Assembly (NCBI GenBank): GCA_903876465.1
Contig: CAIRAF010000002.1
Span: 1 to 8,913 of the forward strand
Direction: 5' to 3'
DNA length: 8,913 bases
Origin: an uncultured bacterium
GTDB lineage: Bacteria > Patescibacteriota > Minisyncoccia > Phycocordibacterales > PALSA-1337
In this document: positions 1 to 6,777 of the stretch, piece after piece
Numbering within the stretch: position 1 is the stretch's first letter
Layout of the letters: every line of letters begins with the position of its first letter
Notes under the pieces: model-generated
Databases searched by the model: none
What the model saw: the letters and a program-made list of their open reading frames with translations, nothing else
Told to the model about the DNA's origin: nothing
Program-made: the position numbers and the translations under genes

Positions 1-245
1 GAAATAAGGAGATAATAGATCATACCAAGTAATGCTACAGGTATGCCGAACATAGTTGAATAAGGGCTCGTGAGAACTGTCTCACAACCCGCAGTCGTAC
101 ATGGTGGAATGACATTTCTAAAATGTTCAATGGTCAAAAAAGAAGCATCAGTAAAGCCGAGTATAGCTATAATGAACAAAACAATAACAATTTTATTTGG
201 AACTGCCTGAAGCGGCCGCTTCAATAAGTGATTTAAATGCTTCAT
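1..245 (-). CDS. Vitamin K epoxide reductase (VKOR) family protein, C-terminus cut by window edge
   Basis: Seen: an open frame from ATG at 243-245 runs off the left edge (81 codons present). It has a basic N-terminus, a first membrane segment (about residues 19-36), then an external loop with C49-x4-C54 followed by GCETVLTSPYSTMFGIPVAL, the VKOR loop signature including the conserved Ser60. The catalytic CxxC of later helices would lie beyond the window. Known for the family: VKOR proteins are integral membrane quinone-linked thiol oxidases that reoxidise a thioredoxin-like partner, replacing DsbB. Context: the start overlaps the 3' end of the DsbA-like gene by 53 bp in another frame, so translation is probably coupled; no SD is visible. 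A start further downstream would cost part of the first helix, so this ATG is preferred. Family assignment is firm, the exact start less so. Confidence 0.88.
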   Translation of the reverse strand, partial: MKHLNHLLKRPLQAVPNKIVIVLFIIAILGFTDASFLTIEHFRNVIPPCTTAGCETVLTSPYSTMFGIPVALLGMIYYLLI

Positions 246-843
246 AACTTTGTGGATTAGTGATTGCCTTACCATTAACAAAGAAGGTTGGAGTTTGATT
301 TATACCTATTTGCTCACCTTCGGCCAGATCATCTGCAACCAACTTTTTGGCAGCGTCACTATCGAGATCGGCTTTGAACTTTGTCATATCAAGACCAATT
401 TTCTGAGCATATCCATCCAATATCGTATGCGCATCTGGAAGATCGCTCCAATCTTTTTGATTTGAATAAATAAGATCAAACATTTCCCAGAATTTTCCTT
501 GCATAGCTGCAGCTTCAGAAGCTTGTGCGGTAATAGGAGCATTTAAGTGCTGAGGTAGAGGAAAATGGCGGAAAACTAGACGCATGGTAGTAGAAGCTTC
601 ATCAGTCAGACGCTTTACCAAAGGATAGTAAGCTCCACATGCAGGACATTCAAAATCTCCATACTCAATCATGGTAACTGGAGCATTAGCTGGTCCCAAA
701 ATATGGTCGGCTGACGTAACAGGAGCTGGAGCAGATAGGCTCGAACCGGCTACAGGTTTATTCATAGCTACTGCAAGACCCCACATAATAAGGCCAAGGA
801 TAATAATAAAACATGCCCAAAAAATTATACGTTTAATATTCAT
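193..843 (-). CDS. DsbA-family thiol:disulfide oxidoreductase, membrane-anchored
   Basis: 216 aa. An N-terminal hydrophobic segment (about residues 6-26) acts as signal anchor, followed by a Ser/Ala/Pro linker and a thioredoxin_4/DsbA-type domain from about residue 45. The active site is C66-P-A-C69 in EYGDFECPACGAYYP, and the cis-proline loop is T184-P185 in INQTPTFFVNG. The domain should sit outside the membrane and introduce disulfides into exported proteins. The overlapping downstream VKOR gene is its likely reoxidant, giving a DsbA-VKOR pathway. It lies 23 bp after queA but has its own probable promoter inside the end of that gene, with TATACT 6 nt before ATG. No SD is seen. A reductase or isomerase role cannot be excluded, but pairing with VKOR favours oxidation. 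Confidence 0.93.
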   Translation of the reverse strand: MNIKRIIFWACFIIILGLIMWGLAVAMNKPVAGSSLSAPAPVTSADHILGPANAPVTMIEYGDFECPACGAYYPLVKRLTDEASTTMRLVFRHFPLPQHLNAPITAQASEAAAMQGKFWEMFDLIYSNQKDWSDLPDAHTILDGYAQKIGLDMTKFKADLDSDAAKKLVADDLAEGEQIGINQTPTFFVNGKAITNPQSYEAFKSLIEAAASGSSK

Positions 844-849
844 AAGACA

Positions 850-878
850 AGTATAGCTGAAGTGGCTTAAATAACCAA
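850..878 (-). promoter_or_regulatory. Predicted promoter of the DsbA-like gene (leaderless arrangement)
   Basis: Reading the minus strand: TTGGTT (873-878), 17-bp spacer, TATACT (850-855), then only 6 nt (844-849) to the ATG at 841-843. Transcription would start at or next to the A of the ATG, so the mRNA would have no leader. The -35 is weak (TTG conserved), and part of the promoter overlaps the last codons of queA. Inference from motif and spacing only. Confidence 0.55.
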
Positions 879-1907
879 CAACGCATCACCAAATGAATAA
901 AATCTCATTTTTTCTTTAATTGCTCTCTCATATATATCGCGCCAATTCTTTTTTGCACCTTTTGACTGCAGAAAAGCGTCAACAAGCATGATGAGTGATG
1001 TATTTGGAAGATGGAAATTGGTTATGATAGCATCAACAATTTTAAAATCATATGGAGGCGTGATCATGAGTGACGTCTCTCCAGTATAGCCTTCGCCTTT
1101 CAAGATAAATTCTGCAGTCGATTCTAGAGTGCGCGTAGCTGTGGTGCCGGAAGAGATTATCAATCTTCCCTCTTTTTTCGCATTCATTATTTTTTCAGCT
1201 GACTCTCCACTGACTTGTATCGGTTCTGCATGCAATTTTTTGTCTAGGATATTTTGAGGAGTCATAGGTGAAAATGTACCACGACCTACATGTAGAGTAA
1301 CGTAGGTGCGATCTATTCCTTTTGATGCCAAAGTCTGAAAAACCTGTTCAGTGAAATGCAGTGAGGCAGTTGGAGCAGCTACAGAAGAAGGCTTTGAAGC
1401 AAATATTGTTTGATATTTATCTCGAGCTTCGGTTTCATTCAAACTACTATGAATATAAGGCGGCAATGGAGTTTGTCCGTGTGCTTGGCATATCTTTTCA
1501 AATTCTTCAACAGATACGTGAAGCCTGAAAGTAAATTCTTCATTGTGTTGTTCAACCACTTCGAGAAGACCTTTATGGTTAAAGAAAAGATTATCACCTA
1601 CTGAAAGTTTCCTATCTGGAAGTCCTTTGATTGGCCCTTGTTTATCCCATTCATTGATAAGAAAAAGGATACGGACTGAACCACCAGTCAATTTCATAAG
1701 TTCGAGGCGAGCTGGCACAACCTGGGTATCATTTAGAACTAATACTGATTTAGATGGAATATAACGTGATATGTGGGCGAATGTATCCATAACTATTTCA
1801 TCTGTCTTTGTACTATAAACAAATAGTTTAGCCGAATCACGTGGCTCAGCTGGAGCATGAGCAATCAATTCTTGTGGTAGATGATAATTATAATCTTGGG
1901 GTTTCAT
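867..1907 (-). CDS. queA: S-adenosylmethionine:tRNA ribosyltransferase-isomerase QueA
   Basis: 346 aa, close to the usual length of about 350. It begins with the typical QueA N-terminus (YNYHLPQELIAHAPAEPRDS) and carries the family blocks VLNDTQVVPARL, GRGTFSPM, PTASLHFTEQVF and NFHLPNTSLIMLVDAF. Known function: it transfers and isomerises the ribosyl part of AdoMet onto 7-aminomethyl-7-deazaguanine at position 34 of tRNAs for Asp, Asn, His and Tyr, giving epoxyqueuosine. It follows rlmH by 9 bp with no promoter-like gap, so the two are probably cotranscribed as an RNA-modification pair. No tgt, queG or queH is in the window, so whether the full queuosine pathway exists is unknown. The start is ATG with no clear SD. 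Confidence 0.97.
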   Translation of the reverse strand: MKPQDYNYHLPQELIAHAPAEPRDSAKLFVYSTKTDEIVMDTFAHISRYIPSKSVLVLNDTQVVPARLELMKLTGGSVRILFLINEWDKQGPIKGLPDRKLSVGDNLFFNHKGLLEVVEQHNEEFTFRLHVSVEEFEKICQAHGQTPLPPYIHSSLNETEARDKYQTIFASKPSSVAAPTASLHFTEQVFQTLASKGIDRTYVTLHVGRGTFSPMTPQNILDKKLHAEPIQVSGESAEKIMNAKKEGRLIISSGTTATRTLESTAEFILKGEGYTGETSLMITPPYDFKIVDAIITNFHLPNTSLIMLVDAFLQSKGAKKNWRDIYERAIKEKMRFYSFGDALLVI

Positions 1908-1916
1908 ATTTTTAAA

Positions 1917-2366
1917 TTAATGATGATATTTCTCACCACGGATAATCGTACAGGCTCTATATATTTGTTCAGCGAGAATCAATCGAACAAGTTGGTGTGG
2001 AAAAGTTAATCTTGATAAGGCTAAAGTTTGATTCGCCTTTTTGCGCACCTCATCATTCAGACCATAAGAACCACCGATTACGAAGATGATTGTTCTAACA
2101 CTTTCATTCAAACACGTTTCGATCTTACCGGCAAAATCTTTTGAATTGAACTCCTTCCCTATTTCATCGAGAGCGATGACGTATGAACCTGACCCGCATT
2201 TCTCAATAGCATCTAGAAGATTATTATTATCTTTCTCCTGATCAACTCCAACAATATATTTCCATTCACAAGGATAATAATGCAAGATGCGTTCGGTGTA
2301 TTCATGAACTATTTCATACCCAGAGAAATCTTTTTCTTTACCAATCGCAATAATGAGTATCTTCAT
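1917..2366 (-). CDS. rlmH: 23S rRNA pseudouridine-1915 N3-methyltransferase RlmH (SPOUT family)
   Basis: 149 aa, near the 155-160 aa of well-known RlmH proteins. The C-terminal half holds the SPOUT knot and AdoMet site: FVIGGSYGLNDEVRKKA, then LSRLTFPHQLVRLILAEQIY, ending in the diagnostic ACTIIRGEKYHH tail (family form RA.tI..G.pYHH). Known function: it methylates pseudouridine 1915 in helix 69 of 23S rRNA on the assembled 70S ribosome. It is followed after 9 bp by queA. The upstream gap of 15 bp to the membrane-protein stop contains TATAAT (2381-2386), 14 nt before the ATG, so a very short leader is possible. No SD is visible. Confidence 0.97.
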   Translation of the reverse strand: MKILIIAIGKEKDFSGYEIVHEYTERILHYYPCEWKYIVGVDQEKDNNNLLDAIEKCGSGSYVIALDEIGKEFNSKDFAGKIETCLNESVRTIIFVIGGSYGLNDEVRKKANQTLALSRLTFPHQLVRLILAEQIYRACTIIRGEKYHH

Positions 2367-2380
2367 ATGAAATTCATTAC

Positions 2381-2386
2381 ATTATA
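2381..2386 (-). promoter_or_regulatory. Candidate -10 element for rlmH-queA
   Basis: A perfect TATAAT on the minus strand, overlapping the stop codon of the upstream membrane-protein gene and 14 nt before the rlmH ATG. The expected mRNA leader would be about 8 nt. I found no good -35 at 16-18 bp, so this is weaker than the N6 cases elsewhere in the window. Confidence 0.35.
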
Positions 2387-2936
2387 AGAGACTACCAAAC
2401 CAGACAATCAGATATATTCCAAGTAAATTTCCAATAAATGATACGAGCATAAGTGTCCAAGTACGTGTCTTTGAAAAACCAAGAAGAGTAACACCAAACT
2501 CATCAGGTAAAGGTGATGCAATGATGACAGCGCCTAACACTGGGGCCATCCACTTGTAAAAACCGACATGAAATGAAGCGGTGAAATGCTTCATAAATTT
2601 TGAGCCGAATGAACCCAGAACATCATTTGCAAACCTATCTCGAATGAAATAGAAAAGGATTAAATCTCCACAAACAGCACCCAATGCTCCCCATAGGGCA
2701 ACTGTGAAAGCTGGTGCGTGGAGAGCAATGTGACCTAGAGCTACAGATGCCGGAGCAATCGTGAAAGCTGAAGTGAAAAATATTCCAGCAACAAAACTTG
2801 CAACTGCAGGATTACCAAATAAAGGAATGATACGATCTATGATACCGATGTCAGATAATATGATCGCTATGGTAGCTCCTATGAGGATAAAAAATAGGTC
2901 TTTGGCGAGCTCATGTCTAGCAACTGTTTTACGCAT
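2382..2936 (-). CDS. Polytopic membrane protein of unknown function
   Basis: 184 aa with about five hydrophobic segments (roughly residues 12-34, 45-70, 75-98, 130-150 and 160-183). The block IASPLPDEFGVTLLGFSK (139-156) resembles the small-residue/PDE motif of DedA/VTT-like or small-multidrug-export-like membrane proteins, but I cannot place it securely in either family. The start ATG overlaps the 3' end of the PH-domain gene by 8 bp, so the pair is almost certainly cotranscribed and translationally coupled. No role is assigned. Confidence 0.8.
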   Translation of the reverse strand: MRKTVARHELAKDLFFILIGATIAIILSDIGIIDRIIPLFGNPAVASFVAGIFFTSAFTIAPASVALGHIALHAPAFTVALWGALGAVCGDLILFYFIRDRFANDVLGSFGSKFMKHFTASFHVGFYKWMAPVLGAVIIASPLPDEFGVTLLGFSKTRTWTLMLVSFIGNLLGIYLIVWFGSLL

Positions 2937-3564
2937 TGTTTTGTGTTATCTGTCTCTCATCTACCTTCTCTTCAGAGTCTGCCTGATTTGTACCTTCTAT
3001 GATCTGTACACCTATTCTACGTTCTAGAAATGCACGAATCTCCTCCGCCAGATCAGCATCGATAGGGTCAAAAACAGTATCTGTTTCATCGTGCTCTTTG
3101 ACATCTTCATGTCCAGCAGTAATCATGATTAGACGACTCACCCCAAACAAACGATGAGAAAATGTTCTGACAAGATTGATGTCTTGGATCTGGCGATAAG
3201 GAATAGATATCTCTGTTTGACTAAGTAACCCTTTACGCATCTTTAGACTGAATTCATCCAAGACAAAAATGTAATTCCTGTACTGAACAAGCCCAATGAT
3301 GAGTGTGACCAAAAAAAGAATAATACTTCCAAGAAATAAAAGAATATTCAATGAAAAAAGTCCGCTGGAAATAGTTGAGACTGTACCATGATTTATTTGT
3401 CCTCCAAGAGAAGTGATACCGGCTATACCCAAAGCGAGAGATGGTATGAGGAAAGCCAAAGCACCAGATATTATAAAAAGAATAAAACCGACCGTCGTCC
3501 TGCGAGAAAGTAAGAGGAGGAGAGTTTTTCTGCCCAGATGTTGTGGTTGACCGACTACAATCAT
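2929..3564 (-). CDS. Membrane protein with bacterial PH domain (bPH2/YdbS-like)
   Basis: 211 aa. Two membrane segments (about residues 25-47 and 69-93) precede a bPH2-type domain (about 94-180). It begins YRNYIFVLDEFSLKMRKGLL and continues SIPYRQIQDINLVRTFSHRLFG, which matches the usual pattern in which a 'tends to be Y..t' strand is followed by a 'ip...iq.v....s...r.fG' helix. The C-terminus is acidic and probably cytoplasmic. Family members are envelope proteins of mostly unknown function, some linked to stress or antimicrobial-peptide tolerance. The start ATG lies 6 nt after TATAAT, supporting this start over internal ones. It overlaps the next gene by 8 bp. Confidence 0.82.
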   Translation of the reverse strand: MIVVGQPQHLGRKTLLLLLSRRTTVGFILFIISGALAFLIPSLALGIAGITSLGGQINHGTVSTISSGLFSLNILLFLGSIILFLVTLIIGLVQYRNYIFVLDEFSLKMRKGLLSQTEISIPYRQIQDINLVRTFSHRLFGVSRLIMITAGHEDVKEHDETDTVFDPIDADLAEEIRAFLERRIGVQIIEGTNQADSEEKVDERQITQNNA

Positions 3565-3570
3565 TGGTCA

Positions 3571-3600
3571 ATTATAGCCTCAAGCGAGGACTAATGCTAA
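3571..3600 (-). promoter_or_regulatory. Predicted promoter of the PH-domain/membrane-protein pair, with inverted repeat in the spacer
   Basis: Minus strand: TTAGCA (3595-3600), 18-bp spacer, perfect TATAAT (3571-3576), then exactly 6 nt (3565-3570) to the ATG. This predicts a leaderless mRNA. The spacer holds an inverted repeat CCTC-N4-GAGG (3578-3589), which could be an operator or simply a short hairpin ending the upstream transcript; no T-run follows it on either strand. The -35 overlaps the stop codon of the upstream gene. Confidence 0.58.
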
Positions 3601-4358
3601 TTGGTATTGGCGCCCTCTATCAGTTGAGGAGTACTGGTAGTATAAATTATTGGTCGTGGGGGCGTGTAGGAGCCACCATCGGTATTGCCGGCATCGATAG
3701 GTGTTTGTACTGGAAAATACTTATTCACGACTTGCTGCTGTTGATCTATATTATCCTGAGTAACTGGTGTAACAGTCGAACTCCCCCCAGAATCAGTGAC
3801 TCCAGCAGCTTTTTCGGCATCAGATAGTTCACCTTGTGCATTATCTATAAGCGAAATGGCCGTATCTAAAAATGACTGATCAGAACCAGAACTCGAACCA
3901 GAATTATTCAATACGGTTTGCAATTGAGTTACATACTCCTGCATAAGAGTAAGTTCTGTATTTGCTTGATCGATAAGAGTTGTATTTGGCGTATTTGAGT
4001 CTTTAATCGAGTTTATTGTATTATGCCATTCGACTAAAAGTGAATCTATCTTGCGACGTAAAGTATCAGCTCTTAATTTAGTTTTATCAATGTCAGTCAG
4101 AGCATCTGCGACAGAAGTATATGCATTTACTCCGATACTATTCAATTCTGCCTGTGCTGAATAAGTTTCTTTCATTATATTCAACTTATCTACTTCAGCC
4201 TGTGCCTTTGTCTTTGTATTAAAAGTCTGAACGACAGTGTTGAAATTTTGACCTTTAGAATTTGTATCTTTGTACAGATAAATCGAACCTGCGATGATAC
4301 CCGCAATTACAAGCGTAAGTGATCCATATAAAAGTATGTTAGATACGATTTTTGGCAT
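3597..4358 (-). CDS. Membrane-anchored, surface-exposed helical protein of unknown function
   Basis: 253 aa. A single N-terminal membrane segment (about residues 7-29) is followed by a long, Cys-free, Asn/Thr/Ser/Gln-rich region with predicted helical heptad-like stretches (about 45-165 and 170-185). It ends in a low-complexity tail with a QQQQ run and Pro/Thr-rich sequence (about 195-253). I recognise no catalytic motif or known domain. The composition suits an extracytoplasmic coiled-coil or stalk-like protein. It follows the sensor kinase by 9 bp but has its own -10-like TAAAAT, so both cotranscription with and independence from the kinase are possible. Confidence 0.75.
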   Translation of the reverse strand: MPKIVSNILLYGSLTLVIAGIIAGSIYLYKDTNSKGQNFNTVVQTFNTKTKAQAEVDKLNIMKETYSAQAELNSIGVNAYTSVADALTDIDKTKLRADTLRRKIDSLLVEWHNTINSIKDSNTPNTTLIDQANTELTLMQEYVTQLQTVLNNSGSSSGSDQSFLDTAISLIDNAQGELSDAEKAAGVTDSGGSSTVTPVTQDNIDQQQQVVNKYFPVQTPIDAGNTDGGSYTPPRPIIYTTSTPQLIEGANTN

Positions 4359-4364
4359 GTTTGT

Positions 4365-4370
4365 ATTTTA
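4365..4370 (-). promoter_or_regulatory. Candidate -10 element for the anchored helical protein
   Basis: TAAAAT on the minus strand, overlapping the TAA stop of the kinase gene and exactly 6 nt (4359-4364) before the ATG at 4356-4358. No convincing -35 is seen. Taken with the same spacing at other genes here, it suggests an internal leaderless promoter. Confidence 0.45.
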
Positions 4371-5159
4371 ACGCACTTCAGGAATAACTACCTGGAATAA
4401 AGATCCTCTACCGAGACCTTCTGATGAAAAAATCATTTTTCCATAATGACGCCTAACAATAGACCGTGCCAGATAAAGTCCAACACCGAAGCCTTCAGTA
4501 TCTGTAGAGCGAGCATTGTCAGCGCGAAAAAATTTCGTGAATATCTTACCGGCATCTGATCGATCTATTCCAATACCACTATCTTTGACAGATATAACCA
4601 CTTTTGAACGAAAGCCTCTTCTCAATTGTGAGACCGCAATATCAACATTTTTACCTGTTGGTGTATAAGTACATGCATTTTCTAGAAGTGTTTGAATAAC
4701 GAATTCAAATCGTGGTTTATCTATTTTTGCCCACAATTCTTCGGCTGAACATTGGATTCCCAAGAAGATATTTTTTTCATGGAAACGTGAACTGAATTCA
4801 TCTGTTACCGTATGGACGAAAGAACATATGTTTGTGCGAGCAAATGAGTATCCTCCCCGTGATGACTTATCTGAATCAGCAAGTTCAACCATAGTATTGG
4901 TAATGCCAACCAAATGCTCGTTTATTTTTCTCATTTCATCGAGATTCTCGCGTTTAGTAGAGTCCTGTTCTTTCGATGACATATTTTCTAGGATCCATTT
5001 TGCTTCTGACAAAGGCGTACGAAATTTGTGAGCGATGATGCTTATAAACTCATCCTTCATGCGCTGACTTTCACGTATGTCCTTAATCAAGCGATAAACG
5101 GCGTATATAAGAAGTACTCCAAATATAACTGGCATAAGGAGATTTGGATAAAAAACCAT
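4368..5159 (-). CDS. Sensor histidine kinase (HisKA-HATPase_c), orphan
   Basis: 263 aa. One N-terminal membrane segment (about residues 6-24) leads straight into a HisKA dimerisation helix with H44 as phospho-acceptor (IIAHKFRTPLS), then an ATP-binding domain: N-box with N161 (TLLENACTYT), G1 box D193-SGIGI, F-box IFTKFFRAD and G2 box GFGVGLYL (223-230). There is no extracellular sensor loop or HAMP, so input would come from the membrane segment or a partner. The residue after H44 is Lys instead of the usual Glu/Asp, which is important for catalysis in classic HisKA kinases. No response regulator is adjacent. TATAAT lies 6 nt before the ATG, supporting this start. Confidence 0.93.
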   Translation of the reverse strand: MVFYPNLLMPVIFGVLLIYAVYRLIKDIRESQRMKDEFISIIAHKFRTPLSEAKWILENMSSKEQDSTKRENLDEMRKINEHLVGITNTMVELADSDKSSRGGYSFARTNICSFVHTVTDEFSSRFHEKNIFLGIQCSAEELWAKIDKPRFEFVIQTLLENACTYTPTGKNVDIAVSQLRRGFRSKVVISVKDSGIGIDRSDAGKIFTKFFRADNARSTDTEGFGVGLYLARSIVRRHYGKMIFSSEGLGRGSLFQVVIPEVR

Positions 5160-5165
5160 GTATGA

Positions 5166-5171
5166 ATTATA
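5166..5171 (-). promoter_or_regulatory. Predicted -10 element of the histidine kinase gene (leaderless arrangement)
   Basis: Perfect TATAAT on the minus strand, 6 nt (5160-5165) before the ATG at 5157-5159, in the 23-bp gap after the preceding gene. The upstream sequence is AT-rich without a recognisable TTGACA. The expected transcript starts at the initiation codon. Confidence 0.58.
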
Positions 5172-5182
5172 GCATTTTGAAA

Positions 5183-5638
5183 TTATTTTAATATTTCCTT
5201 ATGGCCATGTTTTAAATTATGTATAAAATACCTTCTTTTTAAGGCAGCTTCATCGCCATACTTCACAAATAATTTCTCATGATCAGAAGGAATATATCCA
5301 CGTGTCTCAAGATGTGCAATGGCACAAAAATAATTTTCAGTCCTCCCTGCTATCGTCGAAGCATAATGGAGCCAACCATTCACATATCCACAATATGCAC
5401 ATCCAATTTTTTCAGGCCATGAAAGATAAGGTAATTTCTCACGATCAAATATTTTTATATATTCAGATCGCTTTACGAGTGCGATTCCGTAGATTGGAAA
5501 AGCTATACGATGATATATCTCGACAAATATATCAGCTATGACAACAGGGACTATCATAAGCCAGATCAATGGAGCGGCTACGAGATTACGCAAGAAAAAA
5601 TTTTGTGATCCCTGTGGTTGTTGTTTGATTAAATACAT
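5183..5638 (-). CDS. Conserved-looking hypothetical protein, membrane-associated, with Cys cluster
   Basis: 151 aa. A hydrophobic segment at about residues 20-42 (APLIWLMIVPVVIADIF) is followed by a soluble part with C80-AYC83-GYVNGWLHY and C105-AIAH109. The C-x2-C...C-x3-H arrangement could bind a metal ion or form a redox site. I recall similar short proteins with a CAYCGYVNG-like block among bacterial hypotheticals but cannot name a family. The C-terminus is Lys/His-rich. The gene starts 3 bp after the stop of the TMEM175-like gene, so the two are probably one transcription unit. Confidence 0.78.
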   Translation of the reverse strand: MYLIKQQPQGSQNFFLRNLVAAPLIWLMIVPVVIADIFVEIYHRIAFPIYGIALVKRSEYIKIFDREKLPYLSWPEKIGCAYCGYVNGWLHYASTIAGRTENYFCAIAHLETRGYIPSDHEKLFVKYGDEAALKRRYFIHNLKHGHKEILK

Positions 5639-5641
5639 ATT

Positions 5642-6301
5642 TTATAGTTCGTCGATTTCGATTTCTTCTGGTGAATTATTTCTATAGTAATGTCTGAACC
5701 CAATACGAAGAAAAAGCAGGATAACCCACATACTCTCTGCGATCCATGGAGAAATAAATGCAATTGGAATAGAAATTAGAAAAATAACAGGTGTACTTAA
5801 ACTAAAGAAGGCAAAAATCTTTATGAAATTATGATTTAAATAACTAGTAATGAATAGGTGTTTCTTATATGCGTGCTGCCCTATCAAATATTGGAAGATG
5901 CCTATCATTGCAAAACATAGTGCTGACATGACTACCGCATCGGTATCACCCATATGAGTCCCGAGAACTGAAGCAATGAATGGAAAAGTAGTGACAAAAA
6001 ACAATAATGTATTATTGAGTCGAACAATCGTACTATCATAATCTTTTATAATGGCAAAAAGTCGGGTATGTGACATCCAGAATCGAGCAACTATAAAAAA
6101 AGTTAGTGCGTAACTAATAAATGCAGGTGTATTACTTTGAATAAGCGGAATTATGGAACGTGTTCCTGAAGTAACTGGTAGATTTATGAGATTCAAGACA
6201 AGCAAGGTGATCGCAAAAGCAAAGACTCCATCAGTGAAGCCTAGGATTCTGTCATGAGGCCATGCACTTCGGTCTCTTTTTGTTGTTTTTATTTCATCCA
6301 T
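5642..6301 (-). CDS. TMEM175/DUF1211-family potassium channel-like protein
   Basis: 219 aa with about six hydrophobic segments. Near the N-terminus, R18-ILGF-T23-D24-G25-VFAFAITLLVL matches the TMEM175 signature RxxxFSDGVFAIAITLLVL of helix 1, with Thr in place of Ser. This helix lines the pore in bacterial TMEM175 channels, which are tetramers of six-helix subunits and conduct K+ leak currents. The C-terminal tail is acidic (EEIEIDEL). Length fits the bacterial single-repeat form of about 200 aa. It heads a probable unit with the 151-aa Cys-cluster gene, 3 bp downstream. Upstream, TAACAT lies 6 nt before the ATG, a weak match to the leaderless pattern. Function as an ion channel is inferred from family. 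Confidence 0.88.
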   Translation of the reverse strand: MDEIKTTKRDRSAWPHDRILGFTDGVFAFAITLLVLNLINLPVTSGTRSIIPLIQSNTPAFISYALTFFIVARFWMSHTRLFAIIKDYDSTIVRLNNTLLFFVTTFPFIASVLGTHMGDTDAVVMSALCFAMIGIFQYLIGQHAYKKHLFITSYLNHNFIKIFAFFSLSTPVIFLISIPIAFISPWIAESMWVILLFLRIGFRHYYRNNSPEEIEIDEL

Positions 6302-6307
6302 ACAGCT

Positions 6308-6313
6308 ATGTTA
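6308..6313 (-). promoter_or_regulatory. Weak -10-like element of the TMEM175-like gene
   Basis: TAACAT (4 of 6 consensus bases) on the minus strand, exactly 6 nt before the ATG at 6299-6301. Listed because the spacing equals that at five better sites in this window; alone it would not be convincing. Confidence 0.3.
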
Positions 6314-6411
6314 GTAGAGAAAATGCCGTTGTTCTGAGCGCTATATTACAAAAAGAGCATTACTTGATGAATATATTGTAACTCTGTAGTGTTTCAAACG
6401 GCTTATTTTAT

Positions 6412-6573
6412 ATGAATAAAAAACGAGGAAAAAATGTAAAAATACACACTTCATTAAATATCGCTAGCGACGAGTTATTTAAGATTGTTTCAAAAGCAAA
6501 AATTAAAGATGGGAAAATATTAGAAAACAGAAAACGCACAGCAAAAATCGTTCCGTTAAAAATCAAAATTTAA
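6412..6573 (+). CDS. Possible 53-aa Lys-rich small protein
   Basis: ATG at 6412 to TAA at 6573 on the plus strand. The product is very basic, with about a third Lys/Arg residues, starting MNKKRGKNVKIHTSLN and ending KIVPLKIKI. It has no recognisable domain, no SD and only a TATTTT 2 nt before the ATG. A-rich DNA naturally gives Lys-rich open frames, so this may be spurious. For it: it shares strand and order with the real small gene at 6623, and the region otherwise holds no gene. Confidence 0.25.
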   Translation: MNKKRGKNVKIHTSLNIASDELFKIVSKAKIKDGKILENRKRTAKIVPLKIKI

Positions 6574-6622
6574 GTGCCAAAGATATTGTCGTATTAATAA
6601 ATTTAGGATAATAATAAAATAT

Positions 6623-6772
6623 ATGTTACTCACAATTGCAATCATACTCATCGTTCTATGGCTCTTGGGCATTGTCACTTCCTACACTCTTGGTGGATTT
6701 ATTTATGTACTTCTCGTGATTGGAATAATCTTGGTTATTGTTCATCTTGTTCAAGGAAAAAAATTACTATAA
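6623..6772 (+). CDS. lmo0937-family (DUF5670) small membrane protein
   Basis: 49 aa, starting MLLTIAIILIVLWLLGIVTS and continuing SYTLGGFIYVLLVIGIILVI before a basic GKK-type end. This is the typical lmo0937/DUF5670 pattern: two short membrane helices joined by a TSYTLGG turn. Function is unknown; relatives are widespread in bacteria. It is one of only two candidate genes on the plus strand. An AGGA at 6605-6608 is rather far (14 nt) to serve as SD. TTGTCG and TAATAA 17 bp apart lie upstream, with TAATAA about 8 nt before the ATG, so a short or absent leader is possible. The hairpin at 6778-6809 begins 5 bp after its stop. Confidence 0.85.
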   Translation: MLLTIAIILIVLWLLGIVTSYTLGGFIYVLLVIGIILVIVHLVQGKKLL

Positions 6773-6777
6773 AAAAT

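Larger units (their letters stand above)
6302..6622. other. Divergent intergenic stretch, mostly non-coding
   Basis: About 320 bases between the minus-strand TMEM175-like gene and the plus-strand DUF5670-type gene. It contains the start signals of both and one short plus-strand ORF (6412-6573) that may or may not be real. It is very A-rich on the plus strand after 6410. I see no hairpin with a T-run, no repeats and no tRNA here. Confidence 0.5.

Noticed and set aside
1410..1764. Plus-strand open frames opposite queA
   Set aside because: Antisense shadows of a firmly identified gene.
3254..3571. Open minus-strand frame overlapping the PH-domain gene
   Set aside because: It is an alternative frame of the PH-domain coding region with odd composition (many Trp, Tyr, Phe, Ser) and no family features; the PH-domain frame is clearly the real one.
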